Assembly (NCBI RefSeq): GCF_003574315.2
Contig: NZ_AP025739.1
Location: forward strand, 6,510,001-6,574,000
Direction: 5' to 3'
Length of the DNA stretch: 64,000 nucleotides
From: Capsulimonas corticalis
Lineage (GTDB): Bacteria > Armatimonadota > Armatimonadia > Armatimonadales > Capsulimonadaceae
The notes beneath the pieces are model-generated. The model saw only the letters and a list, made by a program, of their open reading frames with translations. It did no database searches and was not told the origin of the DNA. The position numbers were made by a program, and so were the translations under genes. Shown here in pieces: positions 51,657 through 60,481 of the stretch. How positions within the stretch are numbered: the first letter of the stretch is position 1; every line of letters starts with the position of its first letter.

Positions 51657-53117
51657 ATGAAGACCATGATCCCCGCTCTCCTCGCCGTCACCCTCGCCGG
51701 GGCCACCTATGCGGACACTGAGACGGTTCCGCTGTCGATCCCGCAGGTCGGCGTGATCCTGCCGGCGGCCCGCGACGTCAATTCTCCCGGCGGGCTGCCC
51801 CTGCGGATGCTGTTCGATTTTCCTGTGCGCGATCCCAATATCTGCCTCGGTCACGACGGCAATTTTTACTTCGTCGGAACGACCGAATCGGCGGATGGGC
51901 ATGGGAGCATGTGGGACGAGAACGACGGCGTTCGGATGTGGCGTTCGCGCGACTTGGTCCACTGGGAAAAGAGGGGGTTCGTGTGGACGTTCGACCGGGA
52001 TGGGACATGGTCCAAGGAGCACAAGAAGTCGCCTTGGGTCAGTCCGCATGGCGAACTGCGGCGGGCGCTGTGGGCGCCGGAGATCCATTACCTCAAGGGG
52101 ACCTACTGGATCCCATACAGCATGAACTACAGCGGCACGGGGATCCTCAAAAGCACGTCGGGCAAGCCTGAAGGCCCGTATGTCGATATCAAAAAGGATG
52201 GTCCGCTCACCGACGCCATCGATCCCTCCATGTTCGAGGACACCGACGGCAAGGTCTATATGCTGTGGGCGGATTACAACATCGCTTTAATGAAGGACGA
52301 TATGTCCGGCCTCGCCGAGCCGCCGCGCAAAGTGCAAATGCCGAAGTATCCTTGGGGCGAAGGCATCTTCATGGTGAAAAATCACGGCAAGTACATTTTC
52401 ATCAACTCCGGAACCTCGGAGACGACGTTTCAGGGCCAGCCCGTCAAAACCTACGACTGCTACTCCGCCGTATCAGATTCGATCTACGGCCCGTACACCG
52501 CCATCTATCGCGCGATCCCGCACGCCGGGCACAACAACTTATTTCAGGACACGAAAGGCAATTGGTGGTCGTCGTACTTTGGATCGGGCGACCCGAACGC
52601 GCCTTGGGAGATCAAGCCGGGCGTCCTGCCCGTAACGATTCGCAAAGAGGGTCACGTCAGCCCAAAGTGGGCGACCAAGCCGCCCGTCTGGCGCTACTCA
52701 ATGACCGCGCCGGCCGCCGACTGGGCAAGCGCCAATTTCCATGACAACTCCTGGAGCCAGGGTCCAGGCGGTTTCGGCGACCCTGCGATCTTCGAATCCG
52801 GCCCCGTCACCATCGTCCGCACGCCCTGGAAATCGGGCGAGGTCTGGCTGCGCAAAACCTTCACCGTGAAAGTCGGTCAGGAAAAGCCCGCTCTGCTCTA
52901 TCTGCGCCATACGGGTGACACCGAGGTGTTTGTCAACGGCAAGCAAGTCGCCCATCTGACGGGCGCGGACGAAAACTACGAAGCTCTGCCGCTCGCCGAC
53001 CCGGACGCCCTGCGCGCCGGCCGCAACACCATCGCCGTTCACGCCACGGCGCCTGCGGACAAGCTCCCCTATATCGATGTCGGCCTCATCGACAAAGCTC
53101 CGCCGGCGACACGCTAA
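51657..53117 (+). CDS. Secreted GH43-like glycosidase with C-terminal beta-sandwich
   Basis: 486 residues. Signal peptide MIPALLAVTLAGATYA. Five-bladed propeller of GH43 type (~45-345): FPVRDPNICLGHDGNFYFVG (Asp base), TDAIDPSMFEDTDGKVYMLW (second Asp) and YPWGEGIFMVKNHGKYIF (Glu acid), plus AGHNNLFQDTKGNWW. The last ~130 residues form a galactose-binding-like sandwich (EVWLRKTFTVKV, TEVFVNGKQVAHLTG). It differs from the GH43 gene at 2361 in signal type (Sec instead of Tat) and C-domain. Substrate not assignable. No ATGGNNCCAT site is seen upstream, so it is probably regulated apart from the first locus. Confidence 0.87.
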   Translation: MKTMIPALLAVTLAGATYADTETVPLSIPQVGVILPAARDVNSPGGLPLRMLFDFPVRDPNICLGHDGNFYFVGTTESADGHGSMWDENDGVRMWRSRDLVHWEKRGFVWTFDRDGTWSKEHKKSPWVSPHGELRRALWAPEIHYLKGTYWIPYSMNYSGTGILKSTSGKPEGPYVDIKKDGPLTDAIDPSMFEDTDGKVYMLWADYNIALMKDDMSGLAEPPRKVQMPKYPWGEGIFMVKNHGKYIFINSGTSETTFQGQPVKTYDCYSAVSDSIYGPYTAIYRAIPHAGHNNLFQDTKGNWWSSYFGSGDPNAPWEIKPGVLPVTIRKEGHVSPKWATKPPVWRYSMTAPAADWASANFHDNSWSQGPGGFGDPAIFESGPVTIVRTPWKSGEVWLRKTFTVKVGQEKPALLYLRHTGDTEVFVNGKQVAHLTGADENYEALPLADPDALRAGRNTIAVHATAPADKLPYIDVGLIDKAPPATR

Positions 53118-53156
53118 TCCAGCCGGGTACAATCTCCATAGTCCGCTCCAAGAACG

Positions 53157-53198
53157 AACGACGCCCTCCGGCCCTTTGTGTGCCTTGAGGGCGTCGTT
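53157..53198. terminator. Terminator after the GH43-like gene
   Basis: 12-bp perfect stem AACGACGCCCTC / GAGGGCGTCGTT with an 18-nt loop, followed by CTTCCC. Confidence 0.6.
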
Positions 53199-53231
53199 CT
53201 TCCCAAAATTCAGCGGACGAAAGCATCAACT

Positions 53232-53567
53232 ATGGAAGACCCAATCAAAATCGTCCGCACGGCGACGCGCGCGATCGACGCTCAAAAGGAATCGCTCCAG
53301 GAAGCCGGCCTGCGTCCCGCCGTGCTCGTCCTCGACCATCGCACCTACCAGGCAATCGCCCTGATCGAAGCCCAGCGAAAAGCCGAGGCCAGCGAGAACT
53401 CCTGGGCCAATCCCGAAGGTATGGAAGTAGAAGCCGTCACCGAATACCTCGGCCTCTTCGTCGTCGTAATCGCCTCCGCCGAAACCACGATCCGCGTTAC
53501 CTGCCCCGTCCAGCAGATCTGGAACGCCGGCGAGGTATTCCTGGAAGCGCTCAAAGATTACCTGTAG
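53232..53567 (+). CDS. Hypothetical protein
   Basis: 111 residues from the ATG at 53232. It starts with a helical segment (RTATRAIDAQKESLQEAGLR), then VLVLDHRTYQAIALIEAQRK and a strand-rich end (LGLFVVVIASAETTIRVTCP). Soluble, no signal. No family recognised. It stands alone; the 264 nt that follow hold no gene and are AT-richer than the surroundings. Confidence 0.55.
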   Translation: MEDPIKIVRTATRAIDAQKESLQEAGLRPAVLVLDHRTYQAIALIEAQRKAEASENSWANPEGMEVEAVTEYLGLFVVVIASAETTIRVTCPVQQIWNAGEVFLEALKDYL

Positions 53568-53831
53568 CGCCCAGCTTAACACCATCACCCTAACGTTACG
53601 AACGCAGTGCACCCTACATTGGCATAGATTATGCACGCTTCACTATTAGCCGCATTCGACTACGACGGCGGCCACCGGAACCGAGAGAAGGGCATAGGGA
53701 TTCATCAAATCGCATAAACCGCATTGATCGAAGGTAGATTTCAATCGATCGTCAACGAGCGCCTTTACTCTCAGTAGCTCAGTTCGTTGTTCGTACAGAA
53801 GCAAGATCGCCACATCAAGGAGGCAAGTATT

Positions 53832-55259
53832 ATGCAAACGACCGCTACGCCGCCTGTCGCAAGAGAAACGCATTTAAGTCCCGATCGATCCGAGCCTACT
53901 CGTTATCTCTGCGCATCCGCCTATCTAAACCCTGTATTTCGATCTCAATTTCTTGCGCACTTAAGTAGTCCATACCATACGTTAGGAAGAGCATATGGTT
54001 TGGACCTTCATCGAATTGCCCAGCATTGCCTGAAAGCAGAACGACGCTTAATTGACAAGGAACTAGTTCTCTTTGGTTTATTTGTCATGTGCGGTTTAAA
54101 CTTCGCTCACAACCCGCAAATTTTAACAGCATCCTGTCTTATTGCTGCAATTGTATTACAAGTGAATGACTACGTGGTACGTTATAAAATTGCCGCCGGA
54201 AAGTTTAGTAGGAATACATTTGCTCCTTCGGAACCACTGGAACCGTTGCCGCCAAGGATCAATGACGCAGTCCAGCACGCCGAGCAAGAGCAGGTGGGAA
54301 ATCTGGTGGTTTACGGTGGCTTTCTTCCATTTGTCGGTTTCGGATCATCAGTCAAGGCATGGTCGTTTGGCGTCAACATAAAGGACGGGAAAAAAACACT
54401 GGGAAGCATGCTGAAACCGAAAGAATTTGATTTGACGCAGCTTCAGCAAAAGGTTTCCAGCAGTCTTGCGTTATTGGGGATCGCAGGAGTATACGAGGAA
54501 GAAGTCGCGTTCGTAAGTGGAACGGCGATTCGCAGCAAGCCATCACTGCTCCCGAATATCTGCGGGCGGCCAGCCACTGTTATACCAGAGGAAGAAGTTG
54601 CAGGTGCTGAAGGCGAGGATGATCAATTGCGCCGATATCGATGCCTCCGCGTGCCGGCATGGAGCGGCGAAGTCGCGGTCGCTCTGCTATACCGATTCCG
54701 AGTGATGGGGGACAACCTCTATGTGGAAGCTAACTGGCGCGGTCTCCTGCCGATTGCTAAACAATATCAGAATGTCGACAACATACCAAATAAACCGCGA
54801 TTGATGGTTCTGTTCTCACGATTTGTGTTAAATGTGATCATAGCGCCGTTTTACATGGCCCTCTCGCCGTTTATTATCTTAATCAGGATCATAAATGCTT
54901 ATGAAGGCTATCGCCGCCGGGCGACATTGAAGGCGTCTATTTTGGACAATCCCTTGTTCAATTATGGAGCCGATATTTCACTTCGAGAGCGATTTTCGAG
55001 TGATGAATATGAAAAATATTTTCAATATTTAGACAAAGAAATGTACGTGAAGATTATTGACCGCGAGTTTCTGGATGAAATCGTCAATTTTCTAGACGAG
55101 CATAATATCGATACGTCCATCATACGTGAGCGTGCAGAAGCGATATTGAACCATGGAGTTATTGTGTCGGGCGGCAATATTAACGCTAAGAATGTTGCTG
55201 CTGGCCAAGGAGCAATCGCGGGTGTGATGAAGGCAGTCGGCTCACATGCCAAAGGATAA
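53832..55259 (+). CDS. Membrane protein with C-terminal INAxNVAxG motif
   Basis: 475 residues, ATG at 53832 behind AAGGAGG. Two membrane helices at ~75-115 (LVLFGLFVMCGLNFAHNPQI, ILTASCLIAAIVLQVNDYVV). A soluble domain ~150-330 (VGNLVVYGGFLPFVGFGSSV) follows, then a third hydrophobic segment near 340 (VLNVIIAPFYMALSPFIILI). The end carries HGVIVSGGNINAKNVAAGQG, a short strand motif often found in adaptor regions of bacterial conflict proteins. The small gene that follows carries the same kind of motif. GC is clearly lower than in neighbouring genes, which suggests horizontal gain. Function unknown. Confidence 0.7.
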   Translation: MQTTATPPVARETHLSPDRSEPTRYLCASAYLNPVFRSQFLAHLSSPYHTLGRAYGLDLHRIAQHCLKAERRLIDKELVLFGLFVMCGLNFAHNPQILTASCLIAAIVLQVNDYVVRYKIAAGKFSRNTFAPSEPLEPLPPRINDAVQHAEQEQVGNLVVYGGFLPFVGFGSSVKAWSFGVNIKDGKKTLGSMLKPKEFDLTQLQQKVSSSLALLGIAGVYEEEVAFVSGTAIRSKPSLLPNICGRPATVIPEEEVAGAEGEDDQLRRYRCLRVPAWSGEVAVALLYRFRVMGDNLYVEANWRGLLPIAKQYQNVDNIPNKPRLMVLFSRFVLNVIIAPFYMALSPFIILIRIINAYEGYRRRATLKASILDNPLFNYGADISLRERFSSDEYEKYFQYLDKEMYVKIIDREFLDEIVNFLDEHNIDTSIIRERAEAILNHGVIVSGGNINAKNVAAGQGAIAGVMKAVGSHAKG

Positions 55260-55265
55260 ACCAAT

Positions 55266-55652
55266 ATGCCAGGAGAGCAACTTCGAGAAAATAGTGGTGT
55301 TATTGCAGCGACTATTAACGCCACGAACATTGCTACGGGAGCCAATTCGCATGCTGGAGACGTCTATGACCAATCGATAGGGGCGGTAACCAAAGATGCG
55401 GTTCTGAAAAAATTTGACGCAGTGATTTCTCTTCTGTCGCAAACGGGAGCATCAGAAATGAGCGTCGACGACCGCGACGAACTGATAGCAAGCGCAAAAT
55501 CAGCAAAAGACGAGCTCTCCAGCGAATCACCAAACAAAAGAAAAATTATGCCTATTATCAATGACATTGTTGATACCGTTAAGTCTGTAGGCAGCATTGC
55601 ATCAGCCGCTACGGCCCTACTCGGCGTCGCAAATCAATTCTTCGGTAAGTGA
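55266..55652 (+). CDS. Small partner protein with INAxNIAxG-like motif
   Basis: 128 residues, 6 nt after the membrane gene. The N-terminus SGVIAATINATNIATGANSH repeats the motif of its partner's C-terminus (NINAKNVAAGQG). The rest is helical: KDAVLKKFDAVISLLSQTGA, DDRDELIASAKSAKDEL and a hydrophobic end (SAATALLGVANQFFG). It is likely that the two proteins bind each other through the shared strand motif. A strong terminator follows at 55705, so the two genes form a closed unit. Confidence 0.7.
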   Translation: MPGEQLRENSGVIAATINATNIATGANSHAGDVYDQSIGAVTKDAVLKKFDAVISLLSQTGASEMSVDDRDELIASAKSAKDELSSESPNKRKIMPIINDIVDTVKSVGSIASAATALLGVANQFFGK

Positions 55653-55704
55653 TCCTTGTTCATGATGTTCGCCACAAAAGTCGGTGGATCGTCACAAAAT
55701 CACC

Positions 55705-55743
55705 ACGCCTTCGGATTTGGATAACTTCCAAATCCGAAGGCGT
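55705..55743. terminator. Terminator closing the two-gene unit
   Basis: 16-bp perfect stem ACGCCTTCGGATTTGG / CCAAATCCGAAGGCGT with a 7-nt loop and ATTTGCT after it. It also serves the convergent PEP-CTERM gene. Confidence 0.8.
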
Positions 55744-55799
55744 ATTTGCTGCGCACTCACATTCCTGCCATACGACGGACATTGAAGGCAAACGGGATA

Positions 55800-56384
55800 C
55801 TAACGGTTCGACCGGCGTTTGCGGCGCAGAGCCGCCGCGCCGATACAGACGGCGCCGACGCCCAGCGCCGCGAGCGAATTCGGCTCGGGAACGGTGGAGG
55901 CGGGCGTCACGCTGACATTGTCGAGTTCATAGTACGCCGGATCCTGCCGTCCGGAAAACTGGATCGCCGTGAATGGGTCGGACGCCGTTTCGTTGAAGTA
56001 ATAGTGCGTGAAGGAAAAACCGTTGGCGTCCACCATCTTGATTAACGCGCGTCCGCCGAAAAAGACGGAAAAATCGTTGTGCACGCCGCCGTCGTTCTTC
56101 AGGTCAAACTGAAAGCTATACTCCTTGCCCGGCGTGGTGGGAATGAGCTGCGTGATGGTGGTGTCGGAGCCGAGCGCGCCAAAGTAGGCGCCATAAGCGC
56201 CCGAGCGGGCGTCGGAGCCGCCGTCAACGCCGATAAAACGCGGATCGCCCAGAATCGTCCAATTGGTAAAATTGCCAGTTTCAAAGCCGCCGTTCCGCAC
56301 CAGATTGGCGTGCGCGGCGAGAGGCGTAAAAGCACAGGTCAAGGCGAGCACAAGCGCAGCGCCAGTCTTGTTGATTGTCGTCAT
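55800..56384 (-). CDS. Secreted PEP-CTERM protein with carbohydrate-binding-like domain
   Basis: 194 residues. Signal peptide LVLALTCAFTPLAAHA. The mature domain is a jelly roll of the kind that starts NLVRNGGFETGNFTNWTILG and ends with YYELDNVSVTP, as in many PEP-CTERM proteins with CBM-like folds. The C-terminus VPEPNSLAALGVGAVCIGAA plus LRRKRR is the PEP-CTERM sorting signal. Predicted to be handled by an exosortase and placed in extracellular matrix. The 255 nt upstream are AT-rich without a gene. Confidence 0.88.
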   Translation of the reverse strand: MTTINKTGAALVLALTCAFTPLAAHANLVRNGGFETGNFTNWTILGDPRFIGVDGGSDARSGAYGAYFGALGSDTTITQLIPTTPGKEYSFQFDLKNDGGVHNDFSVFFGGRALIKMVDANGFSFTHYYFNETASDPFTAIQFSGRQDPAYYELDNVSVTPASTVPEPNSLAALGVGAVCIGAAALRRKRRSNR

Positions 56385-56639
56385 GGTAAATAAACTTCTA
56401 AGGGAGCGTGGTCCCTGAGGGGAACATCACGGACTTACATACCCACTGCTGTGGAAGGATAATAAACAGGTAGATAGCCGTACTGTCGTTAATTTCACTC
56501 AACAGCAATAAGTATGCCAAACAGGTATAAAGACAGGCATGCTTGCCTGGTTACAAAAGAATAAAATACGAAAAAATACCGATCGAAACCAAATCACTTT
56601 CATCACGTTATATTTCCTATACCACAAATTATCGGCGGG

Positions 56640-59174
56640 ATGAACTTCTTGAATTTATGTCGTTTTTCATTTCTATTGATCGCGGGAGCTGCCCTCATTG
56701 CTCCTTACGGCAATGCCGCGGACGCTGCGGCGGCGCCCCTCACCCTCGCTCAGGCCCTTTCTCAGGCGGCGCCTCCCAGAACGGAGGTTTATGTCTCGGT
56801 AGGCGCGGAAAAGGTCCGGTTGCCGAAAGATACATCCCCTCCGGTCCCCGGCGACACGGCGGCCCAGGTCGCGGCGGCGTTTGGGCGGCTGGTCAGCGGG
56901 TTTGGGAATGTCGACGCTATCGCTGCGCCAACGATCGTTGTCGTGAATGCCCCGCCCGAGAAGCCGAACATCTACGACGGGATGGCGCCCGGGCCGCTGA
57001 TCCGTCTGCTTGCGTCCACATTTTCGGAGGATCAATGGAAGGCGTTTTTAAGCGCCAAAGGGCTTGCCTATTCCGAACTGGCGCGCGAAGATCAAAAGGC
57101 GATGTTCGAGGCGCTCTTTCCCGGCGGGAAAATGGTGGTTCTGCCCATAGCGTCCGTTGATCCCAGCGTCCCGCCAACAGAGGTTGGCGGGGACCAGCTG
57201 CGCCTGGCGAAGATTCGGCTCACTGATAAGACCGAGATCGGGCTGTCCACGCCAAACCAGCCAGAGGCGCATGTCTTCTCCGCTCCCTATCAGCCTCCGG
57301 ATACCCCTTCGGACTACGCCATGGTAAACACGACCACGAAGGATGTCGATCGGGAGTTCGGCGCCGTGGTACGCGAAACGGTTCCCAATACGCTCAAGGC
57401 CAGCGATCTCGACAGTGGGGATCCCTCGTGGAAAACGCGGATCCCGATCTCCACGATTTCGACCGTGGACGACGCGGCGCGCGCGATCGCGACGGCCACG
57501 CAGCGCGAGATCTACGTCGATCCCCGCTACGCCGCCATGACCGTGACGATGCGCGGCCCCGGTACCCCGGTGCGCGCTTACGATCTGATGCGCACGCTCG
57601 CGATTTGTCTGGGCGCCGCCTGGCGTCAAGTCGGCTCCGCGCTTCTGCTGACGAATGACAAAGTCGGCCTGGGCGCCAAGCGTGAGATGTGGGGAGAGTT
57701 TGAGGCCAGAGCGGCCGCCCTGCTTCCCACCGGGAAATCCGATACGCCGATTGCACAGCCAGAAGGATCCGCGTTCACCGTGAAGGACATTCCGTTCAGC
57801 GGCGCGAACTTTCCCTTCTCCGCAAAGCAGCTGGAAAAGTATTGGAAGCAGGAAGCCGAGGCCGAGATGCAGAACTCCCTGGACGAAATGCGTCTCACAC
57901 TTCCGTTCGCACAGCTGACGCCCGAGCAGCAGGACGCGGCGCGCCATACTCAGGAAGCGAATACTCGCAGCCACGTTCCGTCGACTCTGACCGGGGATGT
58001 CTGGCTGACGGCCCGGCCGCGCGTGCAGGTTCTCATTCCGGCGCTGCCTGCCCCGGTCGATATCGACGACAGCTATCAGCGGCTGCTGCCGGCGCCGCCG
58101 ATGAACGCTGCGGAGCAGGCTGCAAGCGACCACCGCGCCGAGGAAGCCCGCCGCCCCGATCAGAACACCCCGCACACGCCTGCCGATCTGCTTGCGCTGA
58201 TCCGCTCCTTCGATCGGCGCGCCGTGCTCGCGGACGCGCACACGCCGGAAGAGATCGACCGCGTTATCGCCGACATGAAGACGCTCGCCCTGACCGAGCT
58301 CTGGCTGCGTATCCCCTTGAGCGGCGGCGCTCAGAGCGACGGCGCGGAGGTTGCGCTGCTGCGCCACGCCGCCAAAAGCGCACAGGCGGCCGGCGTCAGC
58401 CTCATTCCGGAAGTCCGTGTGCTTGCGTGGGGAGATCAGTCAGCCGAGAAACAAATAGACCGCACCATCCTGGGACGAACCCCGCGTCAGCAGATCGACG
58501 CGAGCGGCAAGCGCGACCAGGATGTCCATGATACCGTCTCACCATTCGACCCCGAGTCCGCGCGGTGCGCGGCGGCGCTCATGGCGACGGTGGGAAGCAT
58601 TCCGGGGATCACGGGAATGCTCTGGGCGGACGCCACTCCGCCGGGATATGAAGCGGGGCATGGGGATCAGGATAGCCCCGCCGCGCTGGGCTACACCATG
58701 GAGGGCCGGCTCGCCTGCCTGCGTCAAACCCACGCGGATCCCATTGATCTCGATCGGACTCAATACCCAGCCATCCGCGCCCATGTCGGCGTCCCCGGCT
58801 TCGGGGACGATGACGGCGGAGACGCAGCGCGATACGACTCCTGGCGAGCGGTGCGCGCCGACGTCGAACGCAAATTTCTTGCCGTCGTCACAAGCGCTCT
58901 GCCCGTATCCTACAGCGCAGGTCACAAGCGGCTGCCGATTCTTATCCGGGCGGACGGTGATTTCGGCGAGCAGTACGCGCTGCTGGACGCCCCGGATAAG
59001 CCAATCTACGCAGGCGTATCGATATTCGTCAGGCCGGACGCTCCGGATGCATTGCAGAACGCCTTTGGCGCGCTCACCATGTTCCAGGGGCTCAAAGCCC
59101 ACAGCGTCGTACTGAACGGACTGGGCGAGGCCGACACTTTTCACGCGATCGCAAGCGCGATCGCGGCGCGCTAA
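56640..59174 (+). CDS. Large secreted protein, tandem family member 1
   Basis: 844 residues with a signal peptide (FSFLLIAGAALIAPYGNAAD). An N-domain (~30-200) starts with LTLAQALSQAAPPRTEVYVS and holds PGDTAAQVAAAFGRLVSGFG and FEALFPGGKMV. A short domain at ~270-335 (DDAARAIATATQREIYVDPR, RTLAICLGAAW) resembles the STN/secretin-N fold. A C-domain (~510-840) has barrel-like alternation (DMKTLALTELWLRIPLSGGA, GVSLIPEVRVLAW, IPGITGMLWADATPPGY), recalling poorly known glycoside-hydrolase-like proteins. No family name can be given. Followed after 29 nt by the regulatory-like domain gene. Confidence 0.7.
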   Translation: MNFLNLCRFSFLLIAGAALIAPYGNAADAAAAPLTLAQALSQAAPPRTEVYVSVGAEKVRLPKDTSPPVPGDTAAQVAAAFGRLVSGFGNVDAIAAPTIVVVNAPPEKPNIYDGMAPGPLIRLLASTFSEDQWKAFLSAKGLAYSELAREDQKAMFEALFPGGKMVVLPIASVDPSVPPTEVGGDQLRLAKIRLTDKTEIGLSTPNQPEAHVFSAPYQPPDTPSDYAMVNTTTKDVDREFGAVVRETVPNTLKASDLDSGDPSWKTRIPISTISTVDDAARAIATATQREIYVDPRYAAMTVTMRGPGTPVRAYDLMRTLAICLGAAWRQVGSALLLTNDKVGLGAKREMWGEFEARAAALLPTGKSDTPIAQPEGSAFTVKDIPFSGANFPFSAKQLEKYWKQEAEAEMQNSLDEMRLTLPFAQLTPEQQDAARHTQEANTRSHVPSTLTGDVWLTARPRVQVLIPALPAPVDIDDSYQRLLPAPPMNAAEQAASDHRAEEARRPDQNTPHTPADLLALIRSFDRRAVLADAHTPEEIDRVIADMKTLALTELWLRIPLSGGAQSDGAEVALLRHAAKSAQAAGVSLIPEVRVLAWGDQSAEKQIDRTILGRTPRQQIDASGKRDQDVHDTVSPFDPESARCAAALMATVGSIPGITGMLWADATPPGYEAGHGDQDSPAALGYTMEGRLACLRQTHADPIDLDRTQYPAIRAHVGVPGFGDDDGGDAARYDSWRAVRADVERKFLAVVTSALPVSYSAGHKRLPILIRADGDFGEQYALLDAPDKPIYAGVSIFVRPDAPDALQNAFGALTMFQGLKAHSVVLNGLGEADTFHAIASAIAAR

Positions 59175-59203
59175 CCACCTTTCCCGACCATCGGAGGATA
59201 CGA

Positions 59204-60481
59204 ATGATGCAGCCATCTCTCATGACCGGCGCCCTGATCGCCCTTCTCCTCGCGCCAGGCGCGCATCCCGTTCTTGCAGCCACGCAGCAAAGCGCGGCGC
59301 ATTCGCCTCCAGCGGGGAGCGCCCTCACTGGGCGCGTCACCACAAGCGACGGCAAGCCGGTCGCGGGCGCGGATGTCATCATTTGCTACGCCTTCCCTAA
59401 AGTCGGCGCCAGCACGACCTGTCCAGGCTGCTATACCGACTGCAAGCGGGCCGCGAAGACAAACGCCGGCGGCGAGTTTCAGTTCCCGGGCGTCGCGCGC
59501 ACGCTGGTCTTCGACGTCATGGTCGCACGCGACGGCTTCGTTTCCAAGCTCGTATCCCGAATAGACCCAAGCACGCCCGAGAAGCAGATCGCGCTCGTAT
59601 CGCAGCCCACGCTTCCCGGCGAGGATCATCTCTTTCGAGGAACGGTGACGGATCCCGCGGGGCGTCCCGTGGCGGGCGCCCTGGTCGAGCCGGTTTCGAT
59701 CACTTCTCCGAACGAAAATCTCGTCGGCGAAGTCCCCGGAATGGACCGGTTCGCCATCACGAACAGGCGGGGCGAGTTTTTGCTGGCGTCGGATCAGGCC
59801 AGCGCCGTGCTCGGCGTTGTGGTCTCCGCCCCCGCCCTCGCGCCGGAGGCGTTTTCCACGCTTCATGAAGGGACCAACGAAAAGCTGCCTCTTTCTCTGG
59901 GAGCGGCGATTGTCGGCAAGTTAATGCGTAACGGCAAGCCCGTGGCTAACGCCGCGCTGGGCCTCGTCCAGGTGGACAAAGAGGTGGAGCGTTTTCTTGG
60001 CCCGGCCACCGCGACCACGGATATCCATGGCGCGTTCCAATTCAGCAACGTCGCTCCCAATCAGAAATACTGGATCTATGGCCTGATGGGCCACGACGGC
60101 GGCGCGGGATCACTCGCGATCCAGCAGCTCAGCGTCGGCGCGGATGGTTCGATTGTGGATCTCAAGGATCTGAAGCTCGCGGAATCCCAAACGGTCCATG
60201 GACGCGTCCTCCTGTCCGACGGACAGCCTATTCCGAATGGCATACAGATCGCCGTGTACCGCAACGACGCCTGGGACGATATTCATATCGACATCCGCCC
60301 CGATGGGAGTTTCGATCTGGAGGACGCCCCGTCCGAGTCTTTCAATCTCACGACAGGAATTCCCGGTTATAAAATCCACGACGCGAAGCTGAACGACGGC
60401 GGCGTTAGCGCGGTCACCGTGACGCCCGAGACGCGCAAGCATGAAGTCGTCGTGACCATGGATCCCGAGAAACACAAGTGA
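59204..60481 (+). CDS. Secreted protein with carboxypeptidase-regulatory-like repeats
   Basis: 425 residues, ATG at 59204 behind GGAGGA. Signal peptide LIALLLAPGAHPVLAA. Four beta-sandwich units of the CarboxypepD_reg type start with TGRVTTSDGKPVAGADVIIC, RGTVTDPAGRPVAGALVEPV, GKLMRNGKPVANAALGLVQV and HGRVLLSDGQPIPNGIQIAV. A Cys cluster (TTCPGCYTDCKRA) in the first unit is unusual and could bind metal or form disulfides. These domains are structural or binding modules. The TGA stop overlaps the GTG start of the next gene (GTGA), so the two are coupled, and all four genes to the window's end are probably one operon. Confidence 0.82.
   Translation: MMQPSLMTGALIALLLAPGAHPVLAATQQSAAHSPPAGSALTGRVTTSDGKPVAGADVIICYAFPKVGASTTCPGCYTDCKRAAKTNAGGEFQFPGVARTLVFDVMVARDGFVSKLVSRIDPSTPEKQIALVSQPTLPGEDHLFRGTVTDPAGRPVAGALVEPVSITSPNENLVGEVPGMDRFAITNRRGEFLLASDQASAVLGVVVSAPALAPEAFSTLHEGTNEKLPLSLGAAIVGKLMRNGKPVANAALGLVQVDKEVERFLGPATATTDIHGAFQFSNVAPNQKYWIYGLMGHDGGAGSLAIQQLSVGADGSIVDLKDLKLAESQTVHGRVLLSDGQPIPNGIQIAVYRNDAWDDIHIDIRPDGSFDLEDAPSESFNLTTGIPGYKIHDAKLNDGGVSAVTVTPETRKHEVVVTMDPEKHK

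Noticed and set aside
57048-58367. 439-residue open frame on the minus strand
   Set aside because: Antisense to the secreted family member 1; no coherent domain.
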